Shown: positions 33,990 through 46,374, counted from the first letter of the stretch. The stretch is 64,000 nucleotides of DNA from Tricholoma matsutake (GCA_026075535.2 AP026550.1:9300001-9364000), one strand, 5' to 3'. Notes: generated from the sequence alone by a model not told the origin. Program-made: numbers and translations.

Positions 33990-34095
33990 GACTGGTTCTG
34001 GACTGGTCCTTGTTAGGACTGGTTTAGACTGGTCTTTGGACCAGTATTGGACTGACTTTAACCGGTCTTATGCAGTCCAGTTACAGTCCTAGTAT
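33990..34095. repeat. ACTGGTC-repeat fragment
   Basis: About 100 bp dense in GACTGGT, GGACTGG and ACCGGTC, matching the subterminal repeats of the hAT MITEs at 19833 and 37152. Complete termini and a duplication were not found, so it is probably a remnant. Confidence 0.55.
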
Positions 34096-34180
34096 AATTT
34101 GAATAAATAAAGACTGGTTGGAAGGCTGCCTGGTCTGGGTGGCCTACACTAAAGTGAGCGGAAGGACAGGGTTAAGGTAT

Positions 34181-34630
34181 CTTCATTACACGGGAGAGGG
34201 AATGGTAAGTTACTACAAGCGGGGGAGTAATAATACTATCATACCTTCGTTACATGGGAGAGGGAACGAAGGGATGGGGAAAAATAAGTAAAGTATATAT
34301 CATAACAGCTCATGTGAGCCAAAGTCCACATTGGGCATACTAAAGAAGGAAAGGGCTGCATCAAGTGAGCCATGTGATCATTTGGCCGTATTGAGCGTAG
34401 TTGTGCATCATCAGTCATACTGATGGTTGCACATGGATACCCAAAGATGGGAACAGCTGCATCAAGCAATCCGCATGATGGCGCCGCATGGGCGCAGGTC
34501 GTCGGCAGTGGTTGTTGGTATGTGCATGTGTGGCACAGTTAGGTGTGGGTGCATGTCAGCATGGGGCACAGGTGCGCATGTGGGTGTGTGTGTTGTCATG
34601 ATGTCGTGAGTCTGTGTGGTCAGGCTTACA
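34181..34630 (-). repeat. 3' LTR of gypsy element 2, with adjoining leader-like copy
   Basis: On the minus strand a polypurine tract (AAGTGGGGAGGGG) ends at 34631 and the LTR starts TGTAAGCCTG at 34630. A TATATA about 33 nt before TTCCCTCTCCC (34266) suggests the RNA start. The LTR runs on through GAAG|GTATGATAG and CTTACCA (34203). Directly beyond lies a second copy of the 22 nt TTCCCTCTCCC..GTAA.GAAG (34202-34181) which continues differently at the GAAG|GT point. LTR end at 34203 is inferred. Confidence 0.65.
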
Positions 34631-34639
34631 CCCCTCCCC

Positions 34640-36545
34640 ACTTAAAAAATTTGTGGGGGGTTTCAAACCTCTGTCCCATTCTCATCTTCCTAATGGTCGA
34701 GGGCATCAGTGTCGGCCATTTCTGAGCTGGGGCGCCACTCATCATGTTCCTTCCCATATCCCTCGTAGTGGATGAGGTATTGTACTCTGCAGCCACATCA
34801 GCGGGCATCCACAATTTTGTTGATGTACCACTCCTCGGTGCCATCTTCAGTGATGATGGGCCGTGGGCGTGAGGGTTCTCTGTCGGGGAAGAGGAGGGGG
34901 TTGTTGGGGATGTACCATTTGAGCAGGTGTGCATGGAATCCAGGGAACGTGTTGGGGTTGTTGGGTAGTTTGAGGGTGTACTCAGAGCATTCTGGGAAGG
35001 TGTGGGTGACTGTGTAGGGGCCGTCGTTTCATGGCATGAATTTGGCGACCCATGTTTTGCCATTGCATTTGTAATTGCATCAGTGGTTTTCAATGGAGAG
35101 CATCACCAGGTCCCCTACCTTGGAGACATCTTCAGGCACTCAATGTTCATTGGCATGGTATGCCTGGTGAATTTTGGCAGTGGTGAGGTTGTCTTGCACC
35201 TCCTGCATGTCGGGTGATACCCGTGTGATGATGTCATGGGCAGTGACTTGTTTGGTAGAGGCATTCCTGGGAAGGGGAATGATTGGGGGGATGAGACGTG
35301 GGGATCTCCCGGTCTTCAGTTGGAAGCCAGAAAAACCAGTGGATGTGTTCATGGTATTCCTCATGGCAAACTATATGCGGGGGAGTTTGGCTAACCATCC
35401 CTTCTGGTTATTGTCGACATGGTATCGGTTGGCTTGGTTCATGGTTTTGTTTGTCTGTTCACTACTGCCATCAGTCTCGGGGTGGTAGGAGGTCGACATC
35501 TTCAACTTGATGCCCATGAGTTTGTGGAGGGCAGTCCAGAGTTCCGTGGTGAAGAGTGCATTGCAGTCAGAGATGAGGTGGAGCATTAAGCCATTTTCAC
35601 AGTACCATTTGTCAAATAGCACCACAGCAATTTGGGCGGTGGTGTAGCTGGAGTGGGTACCAGCAATGCATATGTCAGCGCCAAGGGGGTTGGTCATGGT
35701 AAGGATGGTGTCCTTCCCATTCTCTTCTGCGAGGGGGCCGATGAAGTCCAAGGCGACAGTGTCAAAGTGGTCATCTGGGACCAGCAGAGGATGTAATGGG
35801 CCAGTGGGTTTTGAGGTGTGGTTTTTATTTTGCTGGCACTTGGTGCAGGAGGGGATGTATGCGTTCTCGAGATCTCGACACATATTGGGCCAGTAGTAGG
35901 ATCCTCGGAGGGACTCATAGCTCTTGTCAAAGCCAAAATGTCCCAGGGTGTCATGCACGAGGTTGTAGAGTGGTTTGTGGACCCTGAGGTCCTGTGGTAT
36001 CACGAGTCAGCGACTGATGTAGAGGAGGTTATCGGTGAGGGTTGCCCCTTTGATGCTCCCCATGTCAATGTCCTTGGTGAGTTTTTTGGCAAAGTCATCG
36101 GTCTTGTAGCCATTGACGATGGCATCAAGGAGGGAGTTGTCGGCGGCAATGTTAAGTATGGCGGCGATGGGCGTGGGTGGCACATTGCAGGTGTACGCAA
36201 TCGTGCAGGCCACGAGACAGGCATCTGGGGCAGCATCGGGCATGCGGGACAGGGTGTCCAGGGCGGTGTTGTCTTCACCATGGATGTAGGTGATTGAGTA
36301 GTCGAAATCTGCGAGGTACATTGACCATCTCATCTGTCACCTCGACATCTCCCCCTGTAATTGGAAGTACTCGAGGGTTTGGTGGTCAGTGAAGACCTTG
36401 AAGTGGGTGCTGAGGAGGTGTGATCTCCATTTCTTCAGCGCCTTGACGATGGCGAGGAGCTCCTTCTCATGGACAGGGTAATTCTTTTCTGCATCATTGA
36501 GTTGGTAGGGGGCATAGGTGACAGGACGGTGATAGGTCCACCTTG
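34640..36545 (-). pseudogene. Ty3/gypsy chromovirus Pol remnant 2 (RNase H, integrase, chromodomain)
   Basis: Minus strand: RNase H end (LNDAEKNYPVHEKELLAIVKAL, FTDH.TLEYF, MRWSMYLADFDY, about 36520-36260), integrase (HDTLGHFGFDKSYESL, YYWP, C.KCQQNK, VALDFIGPL, LISDCN, HPETDGSSEQTNK..NQ, 36003-35371), GDLVMLS and GPYTVTHTFPECSEYTLKLP, and a chromodomain (EEWYINKIVDAR...VQYLIHYEGYG.EHDEW, about 34830-34715). TGA codons replace Arg in the RNase H-integrase linker, after KLPRI and inside the chromodomain. Protease and most of RT are missing beyond 36545, where a fragment of the 16-kb LTR-like repeat begins. Confidence 0.88.
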
Positions 36546-37151
36546 TCGTTCAAGCTCGGAAAACACATCTATGATTGTTGTCGAAGCTCTACAAACCCAT
36601 ACAAACCCCTCTGAATGGGAATATTTTGCTGTAAAGTAACAGTTGATTGTCAATAAAAACTGTCTGCACTTGAACTGCTGACAGTTGGATATAGGGAAGA
36701 GACAAAGCGGAGGGCTGAATAGGGCAATGGTTATTCTATTGAAGCGATCTTAAATAGGGGTCAAGATCTGTTGAGTCACAGGATGACTGGATGAACAATG
36801 GGAGGGGAACTGGGCATTGATGGTTGTTTTGTTCTAAACAATTGTAAGGGGCAAATATTACAGGACTGACGACAACTTCACTTGAAGTTCTATTAATAGC
36901 TTGCACTACATCCATTGTACATATGGAAATTCAGCAGATATATATGATGTGGACCTTGGAGCCTAAGCATGAGAAACCAATGAATGCTAAAACAAAGCAA
37001 ATGCTCGCAGATGAGACAATTGAGATGCAGGAATACAAATTACATACAAGATAGGGAGCAGACAGGAAGTTTGCTAGCATCCGCAGATGAAAGCAGAACT
37101 GGAACAGTATCAAGGATCCAATGAAATCTTCGACAGAAGATTGTTAACAAG
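36546..37151. other. LTR-like fragment and unassigned DNA
   Basis: 36546-36616 is a diverged copy of part of the 15995-17094 block and abuts the truncated gypsy element. The rest to 37143 shows no gene. Confidence 0.45.
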
Positions 37152-37730
37152 TAGTGCTTAAACTTCAACCTTAAAGGTCCGGTCCATGTGACTGGAAAAT
37201 AACCAGAACTGGACCAGACCTGGACCGGAAAAAACTGGACCATCAGTCCAGTTTTTTCAAATTTTAAGTTAGAAAACCACAAAAGAACAGTCCTACAAGA
37301 CCAGTCCTGACCAGTCATAACCGGTTAAGCACAGCCATGTAATCCTCTTGTAATTACCTTGAAACTGGTCAAAGAATTGAGTGAGATATCACCAAAAACA
37401 AGTTTCCCGATCAGGTTTCAGGTTGTGAAACCCATCTTTGGTGATATCTCACTCAATTCTTCACCGATCTGCTTAATTTTTTGACCGGTTTCAAGAGAAT
37501 TACTATGGGTAGGTTTCCCACAAGTCTTTTTGAGCAGTTATTTCCACTTTGTACATCAGTCTTACTGGCTTTTAGTAAAACTGGTCACAGCTGGTTAGGA
37601 CCAGTTTTTTGCAGTTTTTTGCGGTTCTGGTTCAGTTATTTGGTTATTTCCTTTTATGGAGAACCGGTCCGGTTCCGGCCTTGCCAAACATTATGTGAAA
37701 ACCAGGACCGGACCGGACTTTTAAGCACTA
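37152..37730. mobile_element. Fold-back hAT MITE with CCGGTC repeats, perfect TSD
   Basis: Ends TAGTGCTTAAACTTC and (reversed) TAGTGCTTAAAAGTCCGGTC; flanks 37144-37151 and 37731-37738 are both TTAACAAG. Internally AAGAATTGAGTGAGATATCA (from 37372) has an exact 25-nt inverted partner ending at 37461, and GAAAC.GGTCAA pairs outside it, so most of the element can fold into one hairpin. Same family as 19833-20628 but with CpG better kept. Confidence 0.93.
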
Positions 37731-37738
37731 TTAACAAG

Positions 37739-38354
37739 GGAAGAAACAGAACAGCTGCAAAGGCAAGATGCATCCAGGCAGATGATATTCTCCACAGTTG
37801 AACAGTGGAGAATGGAGGAAACACCTATTAGACAACTCATTACTACTGCAGAGAGCAGAAGTGTAGTAATTTACATAGATGCATATGAAAAAGACAAGTA
37901 ATCCATAAAGATCATGTTGAGACTGGCTTGCACAGTAAAGTGGCATAACAGTTGGAAGATGGCACCTCCAACGTCCTCGATGGTGACAGGGAGATTAGCA
38001 TGCCCTAGATCTGGAGTGTGAGAACACTGGGCAACGAAAGGTGGGTCAAAAGATGGAGTCCCCAACTCTCTTACGTAAGTAAGAGGAGGGTTTTGTCGAA
38101 GAGAAATGTGTCAGTCTTACCTGCAAATGCCATTTGGTTTTTCATGTGACCATATTTGTCTGTGTTAATTATCGTATTGACACATCATTAATCACACCTG
38201 CTCTACTTTGAGCACTGACCTTTTCACTGTTACTTGCTGATTGCCATCTGTCATAAGCTGTCTTGTTCTCCTGTACATTTCCTCACGAATTACCTCTTAA
38301 ACATGAACTACCATACTGTGACAGTGAACTACCACGAGAACTACCTCGAAAATT
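37739..38354. other. No gene seen; small perfect hairpin
   Basis: ATTCTCCAC (37787-37795) and GTGGAGAAT (37805-37813) form a 9-bp stem with a 9-nt loop. Otherwise short frames only. The 5' end of the Helitron should lie here or in the first coding frame, but no TC-type terminus was defined. Confidence 0.4.
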
Positions 38355-41300
38355 ATGGGTGAACTACCACTCCAGTGCTTTTTCCCTCTTACCAAGCTTG
38401 TATGCTGCTATCCCTACGTCCCTCCTGAGGATGTCATTCCTGCTATTTATGCCCTCTATCATCCTGACTTGTATTCTGAGTTCTTTCACTCTTCTGATTC
38501 TGTATGTGACTGGCTTTCTGCTGTTTTCTCTGCAATATCGGCTGAAAATGTGCCATTTATGACATACTTCTCATGCAATGAGTTTATTGTGTGCAATCTG
38601 GCTCATAGGTCTACAATCAGACTTTGTAGTTTGGACATCTCTGCAAACCTTTTCCACCCTTGGAGTTTGTTGGAAAACTTTGATCTCTTGTCCTCTGCCA
38701 TGGATCATCCTGTTTGGTTCTATTACCAGAAGAATCATTACCTAGCCTCTCTTTTGCAACTGACAAAACATGAACTGGTTTCCTGCCTAAAGTCTCTTGG
38801 CATTCCCTATTCTAGTTTTAACAAATCTGAAATGAGCTCTAAGATATTCCAAAAATTCTTAAGTTGTAGAAATAAATGCATGATAAGATCTAGAGCACAG
38901 TTGATCTCTGACAACTCCCTTGGTGAAACTGTGTCTGCAAGTTCACCCATCTCTGAGTTGCACTACTTGATCTTTAGGAAACAATTTGGTAACACAATCA
39001 TTAATGCTTTGTTGATTCCCGAAAATGTGTATCACAGCTTCTGTTCAACTTCTACTGCTCCATATGAATCCGAACTAGAAGTACAATTGCTGTCATTGAC
39101 AAATAGCAATCCCAATCCTTTGCCAAAGACACTTTCTAACTCTTCTCTGAAATCTGTTTTGAATTGAATACATGTGTCGCGCTGGCCATTGTTTCAGAAT
39201 TCATATGCTTCTTATGCTGCAGCTATAGTACAAAGTTTCAGAGACAGATGTAAGAACTTGTTGCCTTGCACTTTGACTATTATTATTGAATACATTAGAT
39301 GTTTTGAGCCTCATTTTAAAGTACCTGCTTCTTTCTCCTTCAAAGATGCAGTGATATACTTGTTGAATCTAGAATATAGTCCTGTTATTGTTTCTGTATT
39401 TACCAAGCCCACAAATGTATGTCGAAACATACGTCAAAATGAAAACTCAAAAACCAGTCATGCAAAAGAGCTCCACAATCATCTTGAAGCAAACACTAAA
39501 AAAATACTACCAACATTGTTGACAACTGGCCTACATTGCCTGATGATGAAGTAATCTATGACTGTTTACAGTCATATCACAATGCCACTAATTTGACCAT
39601 GTTAAAGACTTGTGCTTGCCACAGAAGATCAAACCAGCCAGTTATGGAAGATGTGTTACTTCAAAACTTCAATGAAGTTTTGAAGTCACTCAATCTGCAT
39701 CTTCTCCAATGTAAGAATCCTTTGTATCTTGTGGCATTTGCCTCTTTACCTCAGCACTTGCAGCATCTTATGCATGATGTTAAGGGTTTGACTGTGTTTG
39801 TTGTGGCTGATAAAGTTGAATTTAGCAATTCGATATTGCACCTCTGTAAGGACTGTCATACACAGCTACAGAAGGATTGAATGCCTCATTTTGCTCTGGC
39901 TAACAATTTATTCTGAGGAAATTTACCAGATCAATTCAAAGATCTAACTTGGATTGAAGAAATGACCTGTGCCATTTACCGGTGCACTGCACATGTATCA
40001 CATTTATATCAGTCCTTGGATCCCATCCAGCCTCATGTATTTCATGGTAACACTTGTGCTCATAATATGAATGTCATTTCAACAGCATCTGTTTTACCTA
40101 GAACTCCTGATCATGTTAACCAGATGTTATCAGTTGTGTTTATTGGTCCTGGCAAGTATAAGAATGAATGTTTAAAAAACATGTTTCACATTAGAAAAAG
40201 CAAAGTATGGGACTTTTTGGTTTGGCTGAAATACAAAGCCAAAAATCCCTTGTATGCTAATATTACTCTTGATCCACGCAATGCTGATTTGTATCCTAAT
40301 GATGATATTCTGCCTGGATTAGAACAACATGTAGTACATGATACAGAGTTAGATGTAAAATTGACTTTCAATCAGGAAACTGCAGGTGTGGATAATCATC
40401 CAGCTTTGAATTTAAATGCAAAGCATGTTGCCAAGGCTGAATCTGTTATATTCTTAGAAAAGATGGGTGTGGCTGATCCTGAAAGTGTTAAGCTACAAGG
40501 ACGTACCTTTACTTCCTCTGCATTGCGCAATCTCATACACAATCCTTCAGACCGACCTGATCTCGGTATTCATCATGGTGCTTCAGCTGTATTAGAATAC
40601 AACAATCCCAGTCTGTTGCTAGGAATGTATCCAACACTGTTTCCTTTTGGCATAGGTGGCTTTGAAGATCCAACTCGTCCTGTACCTATATCGTTTCAGC
40701 AACAAGTGAATTACTGTATATCTCTGTCTGACCTTTCTTTCAGATATCATCATTCATTTATATTTGTAGTATGGAACATTATAGAATGGCTCATCTTCAA
40801 ACATATTTCACAGTAAAAAGTTCTCATTTTGATTCAGTTGCTGACAAACTAGGGGCTATATTGCCTGATACTCTTACAAATGTTGCAAATCATTTGGAAA
40901 AGGAAGGTAAAATGGCTGAATTGAGTAATGAACAAAAAAATGTCATGGACCTTCTAAAACAAGTCAATACAATTGCTGCAAAAATTCCTGGCTCTCAAGC
41001 TTCAAAAATTTCCAGTAGAAATACTATATGCAATTATGCTGGTTTTTTTGGTATTCCTTCTTTGTATTTTACTGCCAATCCAAATGCTGCACATAGTCCT
41101 ATATTTCAATTGATGTGGTGATCTATCTGTAAATTTGAATGACAGATTTCCTGTTCTTGTCTCTAGTACAGAGCGAGCCTTGCGACTAGCCAAAGATCCA
41201 GTTGCAGCAGCTGATTTTTTTGAATTTTCTATCCATGCTTTGTTTGAACATTTATTTGGTTGGAACTTTGATTTAGGTCAGTCCAGTACACATGGTGGAA

Positions 41301-43735
41301 TATTAGGCCACCTACAAGCTTTTTATGGTACCACTGAATGTACAGAAAGAGGTGGTTTACATGGACATTTTTTCATATGGCTTGTAGGTGCACTAAACCC
41401 TACAGATCTACATGCACAACTTAAATCTGATCCAGCATTTGAAAAAAAATTGTTCACATATTTGGAAGGAATAATCAAGCATGATTTACCCAGCATTGAT
41501 ATTATTGTGGACAAAGATTTTGAACCCTGAATACAATGCCCACCACATGTGCCTCCACCAATGCATTCAAGAAGTGACTTTGATCTGAATAACTGTAAGT
41601 TATTGTTTCTCAATGGGGTAAAAATGTGTGGTGAAGCTTTACAGCGACATACATGTCATGATGTATGCCACAAATATGGACATGCTAACACTTGCCGATT
41701 CCAGTTTCCACACGAGTTTGTCAAATCATCATGGTTTGATTCGGAAACAAACTCAATCTACTTATTGTGTTTAGATCCAAATGTAAATTACTATAATCCT
41801 TTTATACTGGTATATTGCCATCATAATCATGACCTGAAATTTATATTATCTGGAAAAGCTGCTAAAGCTGCAATGTTCTACATTACTGACTACATTACAA
41901 AAAAAAAGATCTAAAAACCTATGAAATACTATCTCTTTTATCAAAAGCTGTATTGCGTGCTACTGAGTCCAATCATAGCAATATGTCCACAAAAGATCAG
42001 GCAAAGAATGTTCTACACAAATGCTTATCTCAATTTAGAAAACAGCAACAGATTCATGCCCAGCAAGCTGCACATTATATATGTGGTCATGCAGATGGAA
42101 CAGGCTCACATAAAATAGTGCCAATGCTTTCTAAGATGTTATTGCTATATATCAAACAGAAGATGAGAAATCTAGAAATACATAACATACCGAGTATTGA
42201 TGCAAATGATGAAGCCAATGTTGGAGAATCAGATGATATTGAATTTATGCCAATTTGTATACATGTTAATAAGAATGGTACACTGCTAAAACACACACAA
42301 ATTGACAACTACACTTATAGAGATCATGAACTTGATAATGTATCTTTTTATGAATTTGTACACTGCTTTGGAAAAGAGAAACAAATTAAAAAGGATTCTG
42401 ATGATGCATACAAAAGATTGGGAACATATTGTAGATATAATCTTCTATTTCCACATCCATTGTATGATAGTCATCAGATTGTTGAGCATACTAATGTTAA
42501 ACACCATATAACTAGACACACACTAGTTCCAGGAGTGATTGGCATGTTGATACCCCGGCCCACAGCATCAGAGTATCAATTGTTTATGCTAGGTCACTTT
42601 AAACCTTTTCACAATGATATGCCACTTATTACATCAACTGATACTACTATTGAGAACTTATACTTGTCATATAACTTTCCTGATTATGCACGACAAGTTA
42701 TGAAGAACTGGGAAGCAATACATGAATGTGAAGATGAGCATGATGCAGAACAATTAAGAAAATGTGAAGCTTTAACACGTGAATCACAAGCACTTACTAA
42801 ATCTATATCAAACAATCTTGATGATGACTTAACTGAACTCAATGTCCAGGACCATAATTTACCTAAAAAGGACTTTTATGTGAATTGTGAGTTGCTAAAA
42901 TTAATACAATCAAAGTAGCTTGAGAAACTGATCATTTACAGAAAGCCTTTATCAACTGACACAACATTTGATGATCATTTGTTGCCCAAAGTCACACCAC
43001 ATCAAATTAAGGCATGGAAAGCTGAAATTGCTGAACAAGAAAACATCCTTAAAAAAATACGACACAATGCTTTAGATGTAAGCAACCAAATGGATGTGGA
43101 TGCAGCTGTTCCAATTACTGAAAATGGTTATAATATTGTTACTGATCAAAGTCATATGCTAAAAAGTGCTATACCAAATTCTGAGGTTTTTTTTGGACTG
43201 GCATCACCTATACAATCTAGAGACCAGCTGCTAGAAAGTATAATAGCTAAAGAAACCTTAAATGCAAAGCAAGTAATTGCTTTTAAAATTATAGCTGGAG
43301 AATTTTTTAAATATGTTGAAGACAAAGAGAAAGATGTCAACAAGCCAACAGAGGCAAACTTCAAGCCATATATGTGAATGTTATTATCTGGACCAGGTGG
43401 CACCAGAAAGACACATGTTGTAAATGCTGTTCAACAAATCATGAAGATATATGGTTATCAACATAGCATTCACCTTTTAGCTCCTAGTGGATCAGCTGCA
43501 TCTCTAATTGATGGTATGACAATTCATAAAGGTTTATCAATCAAGATCCAGAAACAAGGTAAAGGAAAAGGAAATCATATTCCTGGAGATGTAGCAGAGG
43601 ACTATAGTGTTTTAACCAATATCGCAGATCGTAAAAGTGTACGTGAAGAGTTTAAAGATGTGGTTCTTATCATGTGTGATGAAGTTTCACTTTTGAGTAG
43701 TCAACTCATGTCCAGTACTGATCATGGGATAGGTT
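38355..43735 (+). pseudogene. Helitron Rep/helicase, decayed and truncated
   Basis: Pieces in order: an N-terminal Ser/Leu-rich domain (38355-39167); FRDRCKNLLPC and a segment to 39554; a DUF6570-like domain (CHTQLQKD, HFALANNLF, VFIGPGKY, 39536-40210); Helitron_like_N with RYHHSFIF, RMAHLQTYFTV, GIPSLYFTANPN (40680-41100); Rep with GGLHGHFFIWL (the HUH-type His-x-His, about 41351-41383) and YITDYITKK (the Tyr pair, about 41879-41905); and a helicase opening with LLSGPGGTRKTHVV and VLIMCDEVSLLSSQL. It ends after Walker B near 43735. TGA stops at 39165, 39878, 39914, 41528 and 43375, TAG at 42916, frameshifts near 39545, 40790, 41117 and in an A-run at 41899-41908. Walker A Gly is Arg (43405). 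Confidence 0.92.
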
Positions 43736-44138
43736 TAGGTAGGGTAAGATTAAGAGACCGTATTTCGAGGAAATCGGGGCTGCATTACGGTAAGGATGAA
43801 GGAGTGCAGCATTATTAAGGGGTCCGGAGGAAGAGACGGTCGACATTTGTGAAGGAGATTTCATGCGAAGAAATGGACGGGCCCAGAGAAAGAGAGGTGG
43901 TGATCCATTCAAGGCTGGTGGGCACCGAGGGCGAACGACCATTCCATTCTAAAGGGCAGCGAAGCTAAATGGTAAGAAGGGAAGATATCAGAATACAGAA
44001 TGGCAATCACAGAGATACATTACGATGAACACATGTCAGTGCGGCCGTTGCTATTGGATGGCCTGATTTCTCATCACGTGGCGTTCAATTGTTTGATTTC
44101 TCGCACTGTAGTCACTAGTGCCACTCGATCCACTTCTA

Positions 44139-46374
44139 ATGTCAACGATCATCAGCCTTAATTGTTGCGTCTTCGGCGACGATACCTCTCGCGTATTTTC
44201 CGTAAAGATCGATAGCAACGAGAATGTCTCGGTGCTAAGGAAGGTCATCAAAGATGAGAAGAAGTCTGCATTCTATTCCACCGATGCCGACAAACTCGAT
44301 CTATGGAACGCTAACAACATTCCAACGGACGGAGACAAACGGGATTTCCAAACGAAACTGAACTGGATAGTGGCAAATGAGGATTCATTGAGAGGCGCGA
44401 AGAAGCTCAGTTCTGTGTTTGGGAGTCTGGAAGAGGAAACACTACATGTGATCGTCAAGGCGGGTGAGCATTGCTAGTTCCGTTTGTTTTATATGTTACC
44501 TAACACAGGATTTTGGCAAGCATCCGATGGGCCCCCATTATTCCAGCTCAATTGCCTGGTGCTCGGCGACGATCCCTCACGCGTATTTTCCGTAAAGATC
44601 GATAGCAACGAGAATGTCTCGGTGTTAAGGGAGGCCATCAAAGCGAAGAAGAAGCCTGCATTCGATTCCATTACTGCCGACAGACTCGATCTATGGAACG
44701 TTTCCATTGAAATCGATGATGATCTTATAGAGAAACTTGGAGAGCGTCCTCGCGAAAGGACTTTACGTCCGACGGAAATATTGTCCGATGTATTTCCAAA
44801 TGGCACTCCTGCCGTCAACACCCTCCATATCGTCGTTTATGCGCCTCCTGGTACGTGCTTTGCCCCAGTGTTAATGATCATGGGTATTCATTCGATGCTA
44901 GTTCAACGATTGCATAGAGTCCCTCCATCTTCGTACAACGCTCCTGCTGGCACTTCGACGGTAGAAGGTCTACGGTCCACATTCTTGAATAACTCCCCTC
45001 ACAAGTCCCCTTCCGCCGGTGGGCAAACAGCGGACTTTTCCAGCCGTCAACATCGTGATACACAGGCAATAGCGTGCAATCGCCCTTCCTCAGCCAGTGA
45101 TGTAATACCAGTCACGCTTCTCCACCCCGTATTCGGCGAATTCATTGATGACTGCGATAACTACGTGCCAAATAAAACGGACCACGATGTCGTGCTCAAG
45201 TTGCAAACAGCCATGTCCCACATTTACGCAGACGAAAAATCCCGCGCAAAAGCTATCCGCGATGTCTTCGAATCGTACGGGATATACCTCCGGCCAACCA
45301 AGATCGGCAGTTTCGAAACGGATGGGGGTATGACCTCGGGACGATTCGTCACGCTTCTCGCGGAATTCAAGAACGATGTGGGATGGTCAGGTGCTGAACC
45401 GTACCTTCAAGCCGCGCTGTATTATCTAGAGTTTACCCGGAAACTGGCTCCTAAATACTCGCAATCCTCGCTGCCGTGTCTGATTATGCTCGTTTTTGGT
45501 TCGTTCCCCTCAGCTGTCCTTGACTCCTTGTTTACTAAGCTCGAATTATATGCCAGGCCCCTACCTATGTTTCGCCGGTGCAGCTTGGAACAATCGCCCT
45601 AATCTACAGATCCTCTCAGTTCTACCATTTCATTTCCACTTTTCGGATACAAGGTTGAAGATGATGGCTGCGCGACAACTGGGAGCATCTACGAGAGCCA
45701 TTAATTGTATCAAGCGTTTTTACGAGGACGAATATCACACCCGTAACCCACCTTCTCCTCCAAACCAATCACAACCCCAGCCCATGCAACTTTTTCCATA
45801 TCCGACATCTTTCACATCACTTGTGGATTCGAAGAAACAAAGCTTTGTTTATCGCTCTCACTTGGACAACAACAAGCTCATTTTTCGCGCGAAACTGTGC
45901 GATGGCAGCTCTGACCTTTGTGTCAAATTTGTTCGTCAGTATTCAAAGGAGGTGCATGAATATTGTGCTTCGATTAATGCTGCGCCGAAGCTCCTCGGAT
46001 TCGAGAGTATGCCTGGTGGATGGTATATGGTTGTGATGACTTTTATCGAAGGATATGACATGCTCCATGAATCTGAATCTCTCATACACACGGACAAGAT
46101 TCGAGCTGTTATCGACCAGCTGCATGAATCTGGTTATGTGCATGGTGACATCCGGGACACAAATGTCATGGTTTCTTCTAACGGACACGTCATTCTTCTT
46201 GATTTTGACTGGGCAGGGGAGAGTGGAAAGGTTCGATACCCAATGAACACTCATTATGGAGATGATCTATGGCGGCCTGAAGGAGCGCGGGATGGCATGC
46301 TGATTACTTGTGAACATGACATCGAAATGATGGATGCTATGTCTGAAGCATTACAGAGGGATGCCAGATGTTGA
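44139..46374 (+). CDS. Crinkler (CRN) family protein with duplicated header, nuclease-like and kinase-like domains
   Basis: Exons 44139-44463, 44509-44850, 44902-45498 and 45557-46374 sum to 2082 nt: 693 aa plus stop, no internal stop. Introns are 45, 51 and 58 nt, GT-AG, with CTAAC or ACTAA branch words. The CRN header (SLNC.VFGDD.SRVFSVKI, DLDLWN-like, KKLSSVF, LHVIVKA) appears twice (residues about 5-105 and 122-222). The middle has FETDGG...LLAEFKND, a D...ExK restriction-nuclease-like signature. The C-terminus has kinase-type features: AKLCDG..LCVKFV, VVMTFIEG, YVHGDIRDTN and LLDFDWAG. CRN proteins of fungi and oomycetes are thought to act in conflict or as effectors in nuclei; no signal peptide is visible here. 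ATG 44139 is chosen because the header begins directly after it. Next to a Helitron end and a copia element. Confidence 0.88.

Noticed and set aside
37787..37813. Helitron-type terminal hairpin
   Set aside because: The stem is not followed by a CTRR-T terminus and lies upstream of the Helitron genes, where a 3' hairpin would not be expected.
43706..44050. A short gene between Helitron and Crinkler
   Set aside because: Frames on both strands are under 80 codons with no splice pair or motif giving a coherent protein.
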